From Hahellaceae bacterium (lineage in GTDB: Bacteria; Pseudomonadota; Gammaproteobacteria; Pseudomonadales; Oleiphilaceae), in NCBI GenBank assembly GCA_024234505.1, contig JACKOD010000007.1, forward strand, positions 21,029-85,028: a stretch of 64,000 nucleotides of DNA, given 5' to 3'. Of the stretch, positions 34,601 to 43,548 are shown in pieces. A model generated the notes under the pieces. The model saw nothing but the letters and a program-made list of their open reading frames with translations. It had not been told where the DNA came from and made no database searches. A program made the position numbers and the translations under genes. The stretch's first letter is position 1, and every line of letters begins with the position of its first letter.

Positions 34601-37600
34601 ATGCATTTACTCGCAGCCAAACCGGGGGGATTCGTCGATGAAGAAGGCATCATCGATCTGAATCAGGATTCTGCCGACATCGTTGTGCTCAGCGCCGCCG
34701 ACAGCACACTGGCCGCGCTCTCTGAGGGGCTGCGTGCGTTGCACGCCTCTGTTGACGGGCCGGTGCCGAACGTGCGGCTCGCGAACTGGATGCAACTTCG
34801 CAAACCGGCAGCCTATGATCTGTACGAAGACAAAGTACTGGAATCTGCCCGCGTGGTAGTAGTGTCTTTGTTGGGGGGGGCGAGTTACTGGGCCTATGGT
34901 CTGGAGCGTTTGATCGATTGGCAACAGGCCGCCCCCGCTTCACGCACCTTAGTGGTCGTGCCGGGTGACGACGCTGCCGACCCCGAATTGTTTGACGCCT
35001 GTTCCACCTCTCGGGAAGACGCCCTGCGTGTCTGGCGTTACCTTAGGGAGGGTGGGGCAGACAATAGTCAGCAATTGTACCGCTTTCTCGTCAGCACCTA
35101 TCTGGGCCTGTCGTTGCGTTGGCACGAGCCTCGCCTCTTGCCAAGGTGTCTGATTTATATGCCTGCCGGAACAGCTCATCCGGGAGGGCAGGCCACGCTG
35201 GCCGAATGGCAACAGCGCTGGGCGCTGATCGCACCGTCACCCGACGCTACCTTGCCAGACAGTATCCTGCCTGACCGTCACCCTGTGTCCAGGCCGGTAG
35301 TGTTGTTACTGTTTTACCGCAGCCAATTGCAAAGCGCCAACACGGCCATGTTTGATGCGCTGATCCGGCAGTTGGAACAAGCAGGTCTGGCCCCGTTACC
35401 CATGGCGATTGCCTCCTTGAAAGATAAGGAGTCGATTGCGTTGGTTAATGCCTTGCAGGAACAAACCGGAGCCAGCTTGATCTTAAGTACGCTGGGGTTT
35501 GCCAATAATACGGTGGCGAGTCCGGATCTGAGTGCCCAGCCCGGATATTTTCAAAGCCCGCTGATTCGACCGATTCCGGTGCTGCAATTGATTTTGTCCA
35601 GCAGTACAGAAGAAGACTGGCAATCCTATACGCAGGGACTACGCAGCCGTGATATCGCCATGCAGGTGGTATTGCCCGAAATGGATGGCCGGATCGTGAC
35701 GCGGGCCATTAGCTTTAAAGCCGAAAGCCATTATGACGCCTTAGGCCAGATTGCGGTGGTGCGTTACTCGTTGCATCAGGAACGGGCACAGTTCGTAGCC
35801 GAGCTTGCCAGGCGCTATTGCCGGCTGGCCGTGACTGCCAATCAAAACAAGCGAATCGCGCTTATTCTGGCAAATTATCCCACCAAAGACGGTCGTATCG
35901 GGAACGGGGTCGGTCTGGATACACCCGCGTCGGCGGTCAATATCCTGCAAGCCATGAAGCAGGCAGGCTACGCACTGGATGAGCTGCCCTTGTCGGGTAA
36001 TGCCCTGATCGAAGCCTTGCTGGGGGCGGTCACCAATAATCCCGAAACCTTACACCAGCGGCCGTGCTGGCAAAGTTTGTCGCTGGATGACTACCAAGCC
36101 TTTTTTTGCCGCTTGCCTGAAGACTGTCAGCAAGCGGTACTCACTCGCTGGGGAAGGCCAGAGGACGATATCAAATGCCGTCAGGGCCGTCTCATGCTGG
36201 CCGGGATTCGATTGGGTGAAATTTTTGTGGGCATTCAACCCGCACGTGGATTCAATCTGGATCTGGCGGCCAATTATCACGACCCGGATTTGGTTCCTCC
36301 CCACAGTTACCTCGCATTTTACTTTTGGTTGCGCCACGTCTATGAGGTCGATGCCATTGTGCATGTGGGCAAGCATGGCAATCTGGAATGGCTTCCGGGT
36401 AAGGGCACGGCCTTGTCAGCGCAATGCTGGCCCGACATCGCCCTTGGGCCGATGCCGCATTTCTATCCCTTTATTGTGAATGATCCGGGCGAAGGGGCGC
36501 AGGCCAAGCGGCGCACGCAGGCCGTGATCATTGATCATTTAATGCCGCCCATGACCCGGGCCGAAAGCTATGGCGCGCTGGCAGAACTGGAATCGCTGGT
36601 CGATGAGTACTATCAGGCAATGGGGATGGACGACAAGCGCGAACGCTGGTTGCGTCAGGCGATTCTCGATAAAGTGAACCGCACTCATGTCCTCGACGAA
36701 CTGGGGGCCCGCGACAGCGGAGATGACGAAGCCCTACTGGCTGATCTGGATGCGTATCTCTGCGATATTAAAGAAGCACAGATACGCCACGGACTGCATA
36801 TATTGGGACGTTTACCTGAGGCCGAAAAGCTGGCTGACACGCTGGTTGCCCTGTTGCGCTTGCCCCGGGGGGATACGCCGGAAAGTCAGGGCATCCTGCA
36901 TAATCTGGTGCAGGATCTCGACTTGCGCTGCGAACAAGGCTGGTTTGATCCTCTGGCCGCCGGCACGCGGGGCTGGTCGGGTGGGCGACCGGCGTGTCTG
37001 CAAACACTCGATGCCAGCGTCTGGCGCACCGAGGCCGATACGCGTGAGCGTTTGGAGCAATTCGCAAAAAATTTGCTGCAACGCTATGTACTCGATACCG
37101 GAGACTGGCACGAAATCCTCCATTTACCGAACACGCAGCAGCAACTCAGGTATGCCAAAAACGTCCTCTGTGCCGCGCTGGAGCAAAGTGCCACGCAGGA
37201 AATCAGTGCGCTGCTTGACGGTTTATCCGGTCAGTTTGTCGCCCCCGGTCCCAGTGGCGCGCCCACGCGTGGCCGATTGGATACCTTGCCTACGGGGCGT
37301 AATTTCTATTCGGTTGATAATCGTGCCATTCCTTCGCCTGCGGCCTGGGCGATTGGGCAGCGGGCGGCGCAGGCGCTGATCGAGCGGCATCTGCAAACGC
37401 AGGGCGAGTATCCGAAACAATTGGGACTCTCCGTGTGGGGAACCGCCACCATGCGAACCGGAGGCGACGACATCGCCCAGGCCTTTGCGTTGATGGGGGT
37501 GGAACCCCTTTGGGCTCCGGGTTCCAACCGTGTGATCGACTTTAAAGTACTCAGCACGCAGGTGCTCGGACGCCCCCGTGTGGATGTGACCCTCAGGGTG

Positions 37601-38521
37601 TCCGGTTTTTTCCGCGATGCTTTTCCCAACGTCATGAAATTGTTTGATGCCGCTGTGCAAGCGATTGCCGACATTGAAGAACCCGGTAATGAAAACATCA
37701 TCCAGCAAAATGTCCGTGCCCGGCAGGCCGCGCTGGAAGCAGAAGGGCACACACCGCAAGCGGCGTACCGGCAGGCGACCTATCGGGTATTCGGCAGCAA
37801 ACCGGGGGCTTATGGTGCAGGATTACAGGGACTGATTGATGAACGTTGCTGGGAGCGGCGGGAAGATCTGGCCGAAGCCTATCTTAACTGGGGTGGCTAT
37901 GCGTACGGCAACGACGCAGGTGACGGAGTCGAGGCCAGACAGGCATTTCGCTACCAGCTCACTCAGCTCGAAGTCGTCGCGCAGAATCAGGATAACCGTG
38001 AACACGACATTCTCGATTCGGATGATTACTACCAGTTTCAGGGGGGAATGAGTAATGCGGTGGCCATGTACCGAGGCGTCGAACCGGTGATCTATCACAA
38101 TGATCTGTCAAACCCTATGGTTCCCAAAGTCCGTACCCTGAAAGAAGAACTGAATCGGGTGATTCGCTCGCGGTTGCTCAATCCTAAATGGATTACGGCC
38201 ATGCGAGAGCACGGTTACAAGGGGGCCTTCGAAATGGCGGCGAGCGTGGACTATCTGTTTGCCTACGATGCCACCACGAATCTCATCGACGACTATCAGT
38301 ATGAGCAGGTGACAGAAACACTGCTGATGGACCGCGACAATCGGCAGTTTTTGCTCGACAATAACCCGAATGTGCTGGAAGAAATGGCCGAGCGTTTACT
38401 GGAAGCCATACAGCGTGGCATGTGGCAATCCCCCGGAGATTACGCCGGCGCGTTGCAGGATTTGTTGCTGGACCTGGATCATCTGCAGGAATCTGCCCAT
38501 CCCCCGGGGAGCATGAGCTAA
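34601..38521 (+). CDS. cobN: cobaltochelatase large subunit CobN
   Basis: The large catalytic subunit (1306 residues, normal for the family) that inserts cobalt into hydrogenobyrinic acid a,c-diamide, with the ChlI/ChlD-type protein encoded upstream as its probable ATPase partner. Recognisable blocks include ALILANYPTKDGRIGNGVGL, HVGKHGNLEWLPGKG, GLSVWGTATMRTGGDDIAQA, SNRVIDFKVL and GRPRVDVTLRVSGFFRDAFP, shared with BchH/ChlH-type chelatases. It starts 14 bases after cobW and ends four bases before cbiB. This is the strongest marker for late cobalt insertion. Confidence 0.96.
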   Translation: MHLLAAKPGGFVDEEGIIDLNQDSADIVVLSAADSTLAALSEGLRALHASVDGPVPNVRLANWMQLRKPAAYDLYEDKVLESARVVVVSLLGGASYWAYGLERLIDWQQAAPASRTLVVVPGDDAADPELFDACSTSREDALRVWRYLREGGADNSQQLYRFLVSTYLGLSLRWHEPRLLPRCLIYMPAGTAHPGGQATLAEWQQRWALIAPSPDATLPDSILPDRHPVSRPVVLLLFYRSQLQSANTAMFDALIRQLEQAGLAPLPMAIASLKDKESIALVNALQEQTGASLILSTLGFANNTVASPDLSAQPGYFQSPLIRPIPVLQLILSSSTEEDWQSYTQGLRSRDIAMQVVLPEMDGRIVTRAISFKAESHYDALGQIAVVRYSLHQERAQFVAELARRYCRLAVTANQNKRIALILANYPTKDGRIGNGVGLDTPASAVNILQAMKQAGYALDELPLSGNALIEALLGAVTNNPETLHQRPCWQSLSLDDYQAFFCRLPEDCQQAVLTRWGRPEDDIKCRQGRLMLAGIRLGEIFVGIQPARGFNLDLAANYHDPDLVPPHSYLAFYFWLRHVYEVDAIVHVGKHGNLEWLPGKGTALSAQCWPDIALGPMPHFYPFIVNDPGEGAQAKRRTQAVIIDHLMPPMTRAESYGALAELESLVDEYYQAMGMDDKRERWLRQAILDKVNRTHVLDELGARDSGDDEALLADLDAYLCDIKEAQIRHGLHILGRLPEAEKLADTLVALLRLPRGDTPESQGILHNLVQDLDLRCEQGWFDPLAAGTRGWSGGRPACLQTLDASVWRTEADTRERLEQFAKNLLQRYVLDTGDWHEILHLPNTQQQLRYAKNVLCAALEQSATQEISALLDGLSGQFVAPGPSGAPTRGRLDTLPTGRNFYSVDNRAIPSPAAWAIGQRAAQALIERHLQTQGEYPKQLGLSVWGTATMRTGGDDIAQAFALMGVEPLWAPGSNRVIDFKVLSTQVLGRPRVDVTLRVSGFFRDAFPNVMKLFDAAVQAIADIEEPGNENIIQQNVRARQAALEAEGHTPQAAYRQATYRVFGSKPGAYGAGLQGLIDERCWERREDLAEAYLNWGGYAYGNDAGDGVEARQAFRYQLTQLEVVAQNQDNREHDILDSDDYYQFQGGMSNAVAMYRGVEPVIYHNDLSNPMVPKVRTLKEELNRVIRSRLLNPKWITAMREHGYKGAFEMAASVDYLFAYDATTNLIDDYQYEQVTETLLMDRDNRQFLLDNNPNVLEEMAERLLEAIQRGMWQSPGDYAGALQDLLLDLDHLQESAHPPGSMS

Positions 38522-38525
38522 TTAA

Positions 38526-39470
38526 ATGAGTCTATTCATTACCGTATGTTTTGCCTTGCTGCTGGATGCGCTCTTTAAAGAGCCCCGGCGTTTTCATCCA
38601 CTGGTAGGGTTTGGCCGAATTGCCAATGCCATCGAAACCCGACTCAATCGACCTACTGCCGGTCGTGCGGCCGGTCGTGGTGCAGGTATCGTCGCCTGGT
38701 GTCTGGCGGTGTTGCCCTGGGTGGGCCTGTTTTCCGGTCTGGCCTGGGGGCTGGATAGCCTTATAGCGGACCAGCCTGTACTGAAGGTGCTCGCGGGGGG
38801 CGTGGTGCTGTATCTGGCGATTGGCTGGCAATCACTCATCGAGCACGGTCTGGCCGTCGCCCGTCCGTTACAGCAGAACGATATACCGGCCGCGCGCGCT
38901 GCGGTGGGCCGGATCGTCAGTCGCGACACCAGCGATCTTGCTCCTCCGGCGATCGCGGCAGCGGCGACCGAATCCATGCTGGAAAACGGAGCCGATGCCG
39001 TATTTGCAGCGATTTTCTGGTTTGCGGTGCTCGGGATTCCCGGCGTAGTAGGGTACCGACTCTGCAATACCCTGGATGCGATGTGGGGCTACAAAAACAC
39101 CCGTTTTCTGCATTTCGGGTGGGCCGCCGCGCGCATGGACGATGTACTCAATTTTATACCGGCGCGTTTAACTGCGCTGGCTTATGTACTCGTGGGACAA
39201 ACCGCCCTCGGCTGGAAAGCCTGGCGAGATCAGGCCGGCCAGTGGAAAAGTCCCAATGCCGGTCCGGTCATGGCGGCAGGTGCCGGGGCAATCAATACGG
39301 CGCTGGGGGGCGGTGCTCAGTATCATGGTGAATGGCAGGTTCGGCCTTTGTTAGGCCCGGAAAAGGGCAATACACCCTCGGCGGCGAGTGTTCAGCAGGC
39401 CTGCCAGCTGGTGAATCGCGCCTTACTACTATGGTGCGCGGTACTCCTGATCGGTGGAGGGCTGTTCTGA
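38526..39470 (+). CDS. cbiB: adenosylcobinamide-phosphate synthase
   Basis: An inner-membrane enzyme (also called CobD in the aerobic nomenclature) that attaches aminopropanol or its phosphate to adenosylcobyric acid. The 314-residue protein has about four to five hydrophobic helices and the family motifs FKEPRRFHPLVGFGRIA, GRIVSRDTSDLAPPAIAAAA, ESMLENGADAVFAAIFWF, RLCNTLDAMWGYKN and GAGAINTALGGGAQYHGEW. It begins four bases after the cobN stop and ends in TGATG with the next gene. Confidence 0.95.
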   Translation: MSLFITVCFALLLDALFKEPRRFHPLVGFGRIANAIETRLNRPTAGRAAGRGAGIVAWCLAVLPWVGLFSGLAWGLDSLIADQPVLKVLAGGVVLYLAIGWQSLIEHGLAVARPLQQNDIPAARAAVGRIVSRDTSDLAPPAIAAAATESMLENGADAVFAAIFWFAVLGIPGVVGYRLCNTLDAMWGYKNTRFLHFGWAAARMDDVLNFIPARLTALAYVLVGQTALGWKAWRDQAGQWKSPNAGPVMAAGAGAINTALGGGAQYHGEWQVRPLLGPEKGNTPSAASVQQACQLVNRALLLWCAVLLIGGGLF

Positions 39471-40591
39471 TGGCTTACGCCGAGACGCGCCCGCCTGCCG
39501 CTGCCCGTTCGGCGGCCTTGCCGCATGGCGGAAATCTGTTTTTGGCCAGTCAGACCTATGGCATTCCGGTGGCCGAATGGCTGGATCTGTCCACGGGGAT
39601 CAATCCCCGAGCTTATCCGATCGATGCCTTGTCATCCTGGGATTTTCAGCGCATGCCTTATGTCAGTGCCGAGTTCGATGCCGCCCGAACCGCTTATTAC
39701 GGATCACACGCCGGACTCGCCATTAACGGTTCGCAGCAGGCAATCCAGCTATTGCCCAGACTGTTGCCTGCCTTGCCGGTGTGGGTGCCGGAAGCCGGTT
39801 ATCAGGAGCACCGGCGGCACTGGTCATTGCAGGGGAATCGGGTGGTGACCTATCCTGCCTTTTGTGCAGAACAGGCCGCGCAAGTCATAGCGCAGGCGCT
39901 TCGCACACAGCCTCCGTTTCATTTGCTGGTGATTAACCCGAACAATCCAACCGGGCTCTGCTTTACACCGCAGCAACTTCGTCACTGGGCCAGCCGCATG
40001 GCACAGGGAGCCATGCTGATTGTGGATGAGGCCTTTATTGACGCGGCCCCCGGCCAAAGTGTGCTGGCCGAGCCCTTGCCGGACAATATGCTGGTGCTGC
40101 GATCCTTCGGGAAGTACTTCGGGCTGGCAGGATTACGCCTGGGATTTGTATTTGGCGCGCCCCGCGTTATAGACGCACTCGGTGAGTGGGTCGGCCCGTG
40201 GGAGGTCAACGGGCCGGCACAGTCGATTGCCACGGCGGCCCTGCGGGACACCCCATGGCATCACGAAACCCAACACTTTCTGCAGGCCAACGCGCAGGCG
40301 AACCGGGTGGTCTTTGACGAGCTGTTTGCCTCGCTGCCGGTGATGTTTCAGGCGCATACACCGCTGTTTTCGACCTATAGCCTGACGCCCGCGCGAGCCA
40401 GACACATATACGAGTATTTTGCCCGCCGGGGGATATTGCTCCGCTTGATCGAACTGAATGACCAACAGGCGCTGTTACGTACCGGTCGCCTGAACTACCA
40501 ACACACCAGTCACCTGCAGCAATTACAACAGGCATGCGCGGGTTACTGCGACGAATTGAACAGATACCAGAGGGGAAAAACTCATGCTTAA
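39470..40591 (+). CDS. cobC: L-threonine-O-3-phosphate decarboxylase
   Basis: A PLP-dependent fold-type I enzyme making (R)-1-amino-2-propanol phosphate, the linker between corrin and nucleotide loop. The 373-residue protein is homologous to histidinol-phosphate aminotransferases: ALPHGGNLFLASQTYGIP, LDLSTGINPRAYP, LLVINPNNPTGLCF, VDEAFIDAAPGQS and the PLP lysine in LRSFGKYFGLAGLRLGF. In Salmonella nomenclature this is CobD. The frame opens at 39332, but ATG 39470 in the cbiB stop (TGATG) is the evident start. Confidence 0.93.
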   Translation: MAYAETRPPAAARSAALPHGGNLFLASQTYGIPVAEWLDLSTGINPRAYPIDALSSWDFQRMPYVSAEFDAARTAYYGSHAGLAINGSQQAIQLLPRLLPALPVWVPEAGYQEHRRHWSLQGNRVVTYPAFCAEQAAQVIAQALRTQPPFHLLVINPNNPTGLCFTPQQLRHWASRMAQGAMLIVDEAFIDAAPGQSVLAEPLPDNMLVLRSFGKYFGLAGLRLGFVFGAPRVIDALGEWVGPWEVNGPAQSIATAALRDTPWHHETQHFLQANAQANRVVFDELFASLPVMFQAHTPLFSTYSLTPARARHIYEYFARRGILLRLIELNDQQALLRTGRLNYQHTSHLQQLQQACAGYCDELNRYQRGKTHA

Positions 40592-41903
40592 TGGCGATCA
40601 AACAGGCCAACCACCGCACGCGCCAAAAACTGGCATCATGGTGTGTGGCCACGGCAGTCGGGATAAAGGGGCCGAACGGGAATTTGGCCTGGTCGCTGCC
40701 GGCCTGAAAAAGCGCTTTCCGGGAATTCCGGTGGAATATGGCTTTCTGGAATTTTCCGCACCCAATATTCACATGGGATTAAATGCCCTGCTGGAGCAGG
40801 GCGTGGAAGAAATCCTGGCGGTGCCCGGAATGCTGTTTGCCGCGACCCATGCAAAAAATGATATCCCCTCGGTACTGACCACCTTCGAACAAGAACGCCC
40901 GGGCATCCGGGTAAAATACGGTAGCGAGCTGGGATTGCATCCGGCAATGATCGAAGCCTTTCAGACCCGCATTTATGAGTCACTGGGTTTTGATCCGGCG
41001 AATCCCCCCAAAAATCTCTATGACACCTTGCTGGTGGTGGTCGGTCGCGGCACTTCCGACACCCTGGCCAATGCCGAAGTCGCCAAGCTCACCCGTATCG
41101 TCAATGAAAATATGGGGTTCGGTTGGGCCGATACCGTGTATTCGGGGGTGACTTACCCTTCGGTGGGGGAGGGGTTACAACGCCTGTCTAAAATCGGCTT
41201 CAAGCGGATTGTGGTCGCACCTTATTTTCTGTTTACCGGTCGTCTGATTAAACGAATCTATGGTTATGTTGATCATGTGGCTGCACAACTTCCCGAGATT
41301 GAGTTTATTAAAACGCCTTACCTGAATGATCACGAAAAAGTGATTGACGCCTTTGAAGTCCGGGTGCGGGAAATTATGGAGGGGGGGGGCCCGACAGAAA
41401 ACCTGATGTCCTCATTCAAGCGCCGTCTGGCCGCGGGTGAAGTAGAGGTCCATCATCACCACGCCGAATATGTGCCGGACGAGACGGCCGGAGTGACGGC
41501 GGCTCATTCGCATGATCACGGCCATCATCACGGACACAGCCACGACCACAGCCACGACCACCGCCTTGATCACGACCATCATCATGGGCACAGTCACGAC
41601 CATAGCCATGAGCACGGCCATCATCATGGGCACAGTCACGACCATAGCCATGAGCACGATCATCATCACGAGCACAGTCACGACCACAAGCATCAGCAGG
41701 ATCATACTCACGACTCAGGGAGTGCTCACGGTCACTCCCACGGTGTGTACAAACATATCGGCCACCCGTTGGGACCCCGAACCATGATCGGTGATGGCAT
41801 CTGCAACTGTTTCATGAGTCAGTTCCCGCCTGAAATATTGGAAGAAGAAAAAGATCGTATTGCGAAATCAAGCAACGAAACGCCTTTGGCTCATCGCTCC
41901 TGA
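40584..41903 (+). CDS. cbiX: sirohydrochlorin cobaltochelatase CbiX, long form with histidine-rich segment
   Basis: Early insertion of cobalt into sirohydrochlorin. The 439-residue protein has two CbiX/CbiK-type halves (TGIMVCGHGSRDKGAEREF near 17 and LLVVVGRGTSDTLANAEVA near 153), and VAPYFLFTGRLIKRIYGYVD. Residues about 290-385 form an extraordinary His/Asp/Ser repeat (units like HHHGHSHDHSHDH). A conserved-looking tail (PLGPRTMIGDGICNCFMSQF) contains a CxC motif. The His segment probably binds or stores metal. The gene starts within the cobC stop and is the last of the B12 run. Confidence 0.93.
   Translation: MLNGDQTGQPPHAPKTGIMVCGHGSRDKGAEREFGLVAAGLKKRFPGIPVEYGFLEFSAPNIHMGLNALLEQGVEEILAVPGMLFAATHAKNDIPSVLTTFEQERPGIRVKYGSELGLHPAMIEAFQTRIYESLGFDPANPPKNLYDTLLVVVGRGTSDTLANAEVAKLTRIVNENMGFGWADTVYSGVTYPSVGEGLQRLSKIGFKRIVVAPYFLFTGRLIKRIYGYVDHVAAQLPEIEFIKTPYLNDHEKVIDAFEVRVREIMEGGGPTENLMSSFKRRLAAGEVEVHHHHAEYVPDETAGVTAAHSHDHGHHHGHSHDHSHDHRLDHDHHHGHSHDHSHEHGHHHGHSHDHSHEHDHHHEHSHDHKHQQDHTHDSGSAHGHSHGVYKHIGHPLGPRTMIGDGICNCFMSQFPPEILEEEKDRIAKSSNETPLAHRS
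41500..41745 (+). repeat. internal coding repeat (42-bp unit) of the cbiX histidine segment
   Basis: The DNA encoding the His-rich segment consists of CAY/GAY/AGY triplets with a 42-base near-perfect duplication: ATCATGGGCACAGTCACGAC begins at 41581 and again at 41623, and diverged copies flank it. Such repeats expand and contract by slippage, so length probably varies between strains. Confidence 0.85.
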
Positions 41904-41945
41904 TCTTAAAAAAAGAGAGTGACGCAGACCGTACGCCAGAAACCG

Positions 41946-41979
41946 CCATGGGACGCCCCGCCAGGGCCGCGTCCTATGG
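41946..41979. terminator. hairpin between convergent cbiX and AraC-type gene
   Basis: CCAT-GGGACGC and GCGTCC-TATGG (41946-41956 and 41969-41979) form an imperfect stem of ten or more pairs. It overlaps the last codons of the minus-strand gene and has no T run; a weak bidirectional terminator. Confidence 0.4.
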
Positions 41980-42825
41980 ATTAATCGTCGGTGCCAAGTG
42001 TCGCTTCGTGTCGGGTGAGTGTTTGGAAAGCGACTTCACGTATTCTCCGGGAGTCATTCCCAATTGTTGCTGAAACATCGCAATAAAGGCCGAACAGGAC
42101 TCGTAACCCAGTTCACTGGCAATACGGGTAACGGAATAGCGGTCGAGGGTTAAATGTTGCAGGGCAATCTGTAACCGCAACTGTTGTCTCCAGCGTCGGA
42201 AATTCATTCCTGTCTGCTGTAAAAACAAACGCTGTAGTGTCCGGCTGGATGCACCGACTTCTGAACTCCATTGTTCCAGATTTCGGTTGCTCTCAGGATG
42301 CAGCTGTAGCGCCGAACAAATTTTTAATAACCGGCTGTCTTGCGGTATGGGCAGGTATAACGGTACCGGTGCGGCCGACGCCACCTGATCCCGCAAGGTG
42401 CGGAACAAACGTCCTGCGGTGCCCGACCAGAGGTAGTCGGCCGGGTGGCGTAAGGCTTCCAGAATCAGCTCCCGTAACAAAGGCGAGACTTCAAGAACAT
42501 AGCAGCTACCGGCCAGTACTTTTGCCTCGTCACTATCAATGTGAATGCTCGACATCTCGGCGCCAAACTCACTCGACACCTCATGGGGGTGATCCGGTGG
42601 TACCCAGGCGGCCCGGTTGGGTGGCAGGAGATACCGCCCCGTCGGAGTTGCAACTTCAAGCACACCTTCAGACGCGTAAACCACCTGTCCCCAGGCATGG
42701 CGATGCGAGGCCACGACCGCACGCGGAGGCAATCGACGATGGAGCATGCTGATCGGGCGTACCAGCTTGCCTTCCGGTAACTCGATGCGGGGTATCTGTT
42801 GCCAGTTGTGACGTATTTTCTGCAT
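41974..42825 (-). CDS. AraC-family transcriptional regulator with cupin-type sensor domain
   Basis: A 283-residue regulator. The N-terminal half (about 15-105) is an AraC-type cupin sensor (SHRHAWGQVVYASEGVLEV, YLLPPNRAAWVPPDHPHEV); the C-terminal half (about 180-270) has the two helix-turn-helix motifs, WSSEVGASSRTLQRLFLQQT and VTRIASELGYESCSAFIAMF, ending with MTPGEYVK. It is divergent from the VOC-family gene with about 80 bases between start codons, making that gene a likely target. The ligand is unknown. Confidence 0.9.
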   Translation of the reverse strand: MQKIRHNWQQIPRIELPEGKLVRPISMLHRRLPPRAVVASHRHAWGQVVYASEGVLEVATPTGRYLLPPNRAAWVPPDHPHEVSSEFGAEMSSIHIDSDEAKVLAGSCYVLEVSPLLRELILEALRHPADYLWSGTAGRLFRTLRDQVASAAPVPLYLPIPQDSRLLKICSALQLHPESNRNLEQWSSEVGASSRTLQRLFLQQTGMNFRRWRQQLRLQIALQHLTLDRYSVTRIASELGYESCSAFIAMFQQQLGMTPGEYVKSLSKHSPDTKRHLAPTINP

Positions 42826-42903
42826 AGATTGTCATTCTAGCGATAATGCGTCATCAGCGCGAGCCGTATACTTTAGGACTTACGGAGTTTGCGGAGCATC
42901 GGC

Positions 42904-43356
42904 ATGATTAAGATTAAACGTTTAGGGCACCTGCTGCTAAGAGTCTCCAACTTGCCGGCATCGCTGGCGTTCTATTGTGACCTGCTGGGATTTGAGCTGG
43001 TAGAACAGGGCGACGAACAGCACCGGCGAACGGCCTTTTTATCGCTCGGAGAAGATGGGCACAATGTGGATCTGGTGGAAGTAGCACCGTCGGCATTGGC
43101 CCACGCCTCACAGTCGAGCCTGCATCACTTTGCGCTTCAGGTACAAAGTTTCGAAGACCTGCGCGATGCCTATTTTCATCTGATAGATCGCAATGTCGAG
43201 GTGATCAGGGCGACCGACCATGTCAGCCAAAAAAGCATTTTTACCCGCGATCCTGACGGCAATATTGTCGAGATCTATTATGAACTCCCTCAGGCGTTGA
43301 GTATCTTTCGCGCAGGACGGGCGGATACCGATACCCCGTTGGTATTTGAACGTTAG
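42904..43356 (+). CDS. VOC-family (glyoxalase/dioxygenase fold) protein
   Basis: A 150-residue protein with one vicinal-oxygen-chelate domain pair: RLGHLLLRVSNLPASLAFYC at the N-terminus, FALQVQSFEDLRDAYFHLID in the middle and FTRDPDGNIVEIYYELP near the C-terminus. The first His (H9 region), the second His in HHFALQV and the Glu in VEIYYE are placed as metal ligands of extradiol-dioxygenase/glyoxalase-type enzymes. GGAG precedes ATG 42904. The substrate is unknown; regulation by the adjacent divergent AraC protein is likely. Confidence 0.85.
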   Translation: MIKIKRLGHLLLRVSNLPASLAFYCDLLGFELVEQGDEQHRRTAFLSLGEDGHNVDLVEVAPSALAHASQSSLHHFALQVQSFEDLRDAYFHLIDRNVEVIRATDHVSQKSIFTRDPDGNIVEIYYELPQALSIFRAGRADTDTPLVFER

Positions 43357-43395
43357 GGAAGGGTGCGGCAATCGAGTGGTGGTGGCTTCGTTCGT

Positions 43396-43415
43396 GCGGG
43401 GCGAGGACGCCCCGC
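43396..43415. repeat. REP-like palindrome
   Basis: GCGGGGCG-AGGA-CGCCCCGC is a perfect 8-bp stem with a four-base loop, followed by CTACAGG. Elements of the form GGGGCGAGGACGCCCC with CTACA are dispersed in many gammaproteobacterial genomes. There is no T run, so a REP is preferred over a terminator. Confidence 0.6.
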
Positions 43416-43515
43416 CTACAGGGTGGCGGCAGTGGGATGGCGAGCCAGACGGCATGCGGTTCGCAAGGTGAGCATCATTAGCGCTGGCACAGACTTCGGG
43501 ATCGCATTAGCATAG

Positions 43516-43541
43516 GCGCTCTTTTATTGCCAGAAGAGCGC
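43516..43541 (+). promoter_or_regulatory. hairpin covering the ribosome binding site of the rsuA-like gene
   Basis: GCGCTCTT (43516-43523) pairs perfectly with AAGAGCGC (43534-43541), and the second arm includes AGAAGAG, the only Shine-Dalgarno-like sequence before ATG 43549. If formed in the message it would limit translation. No known regulator is evident. Confidence 0.4.
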
Positions 43542-43548
43542 TTGCTGC

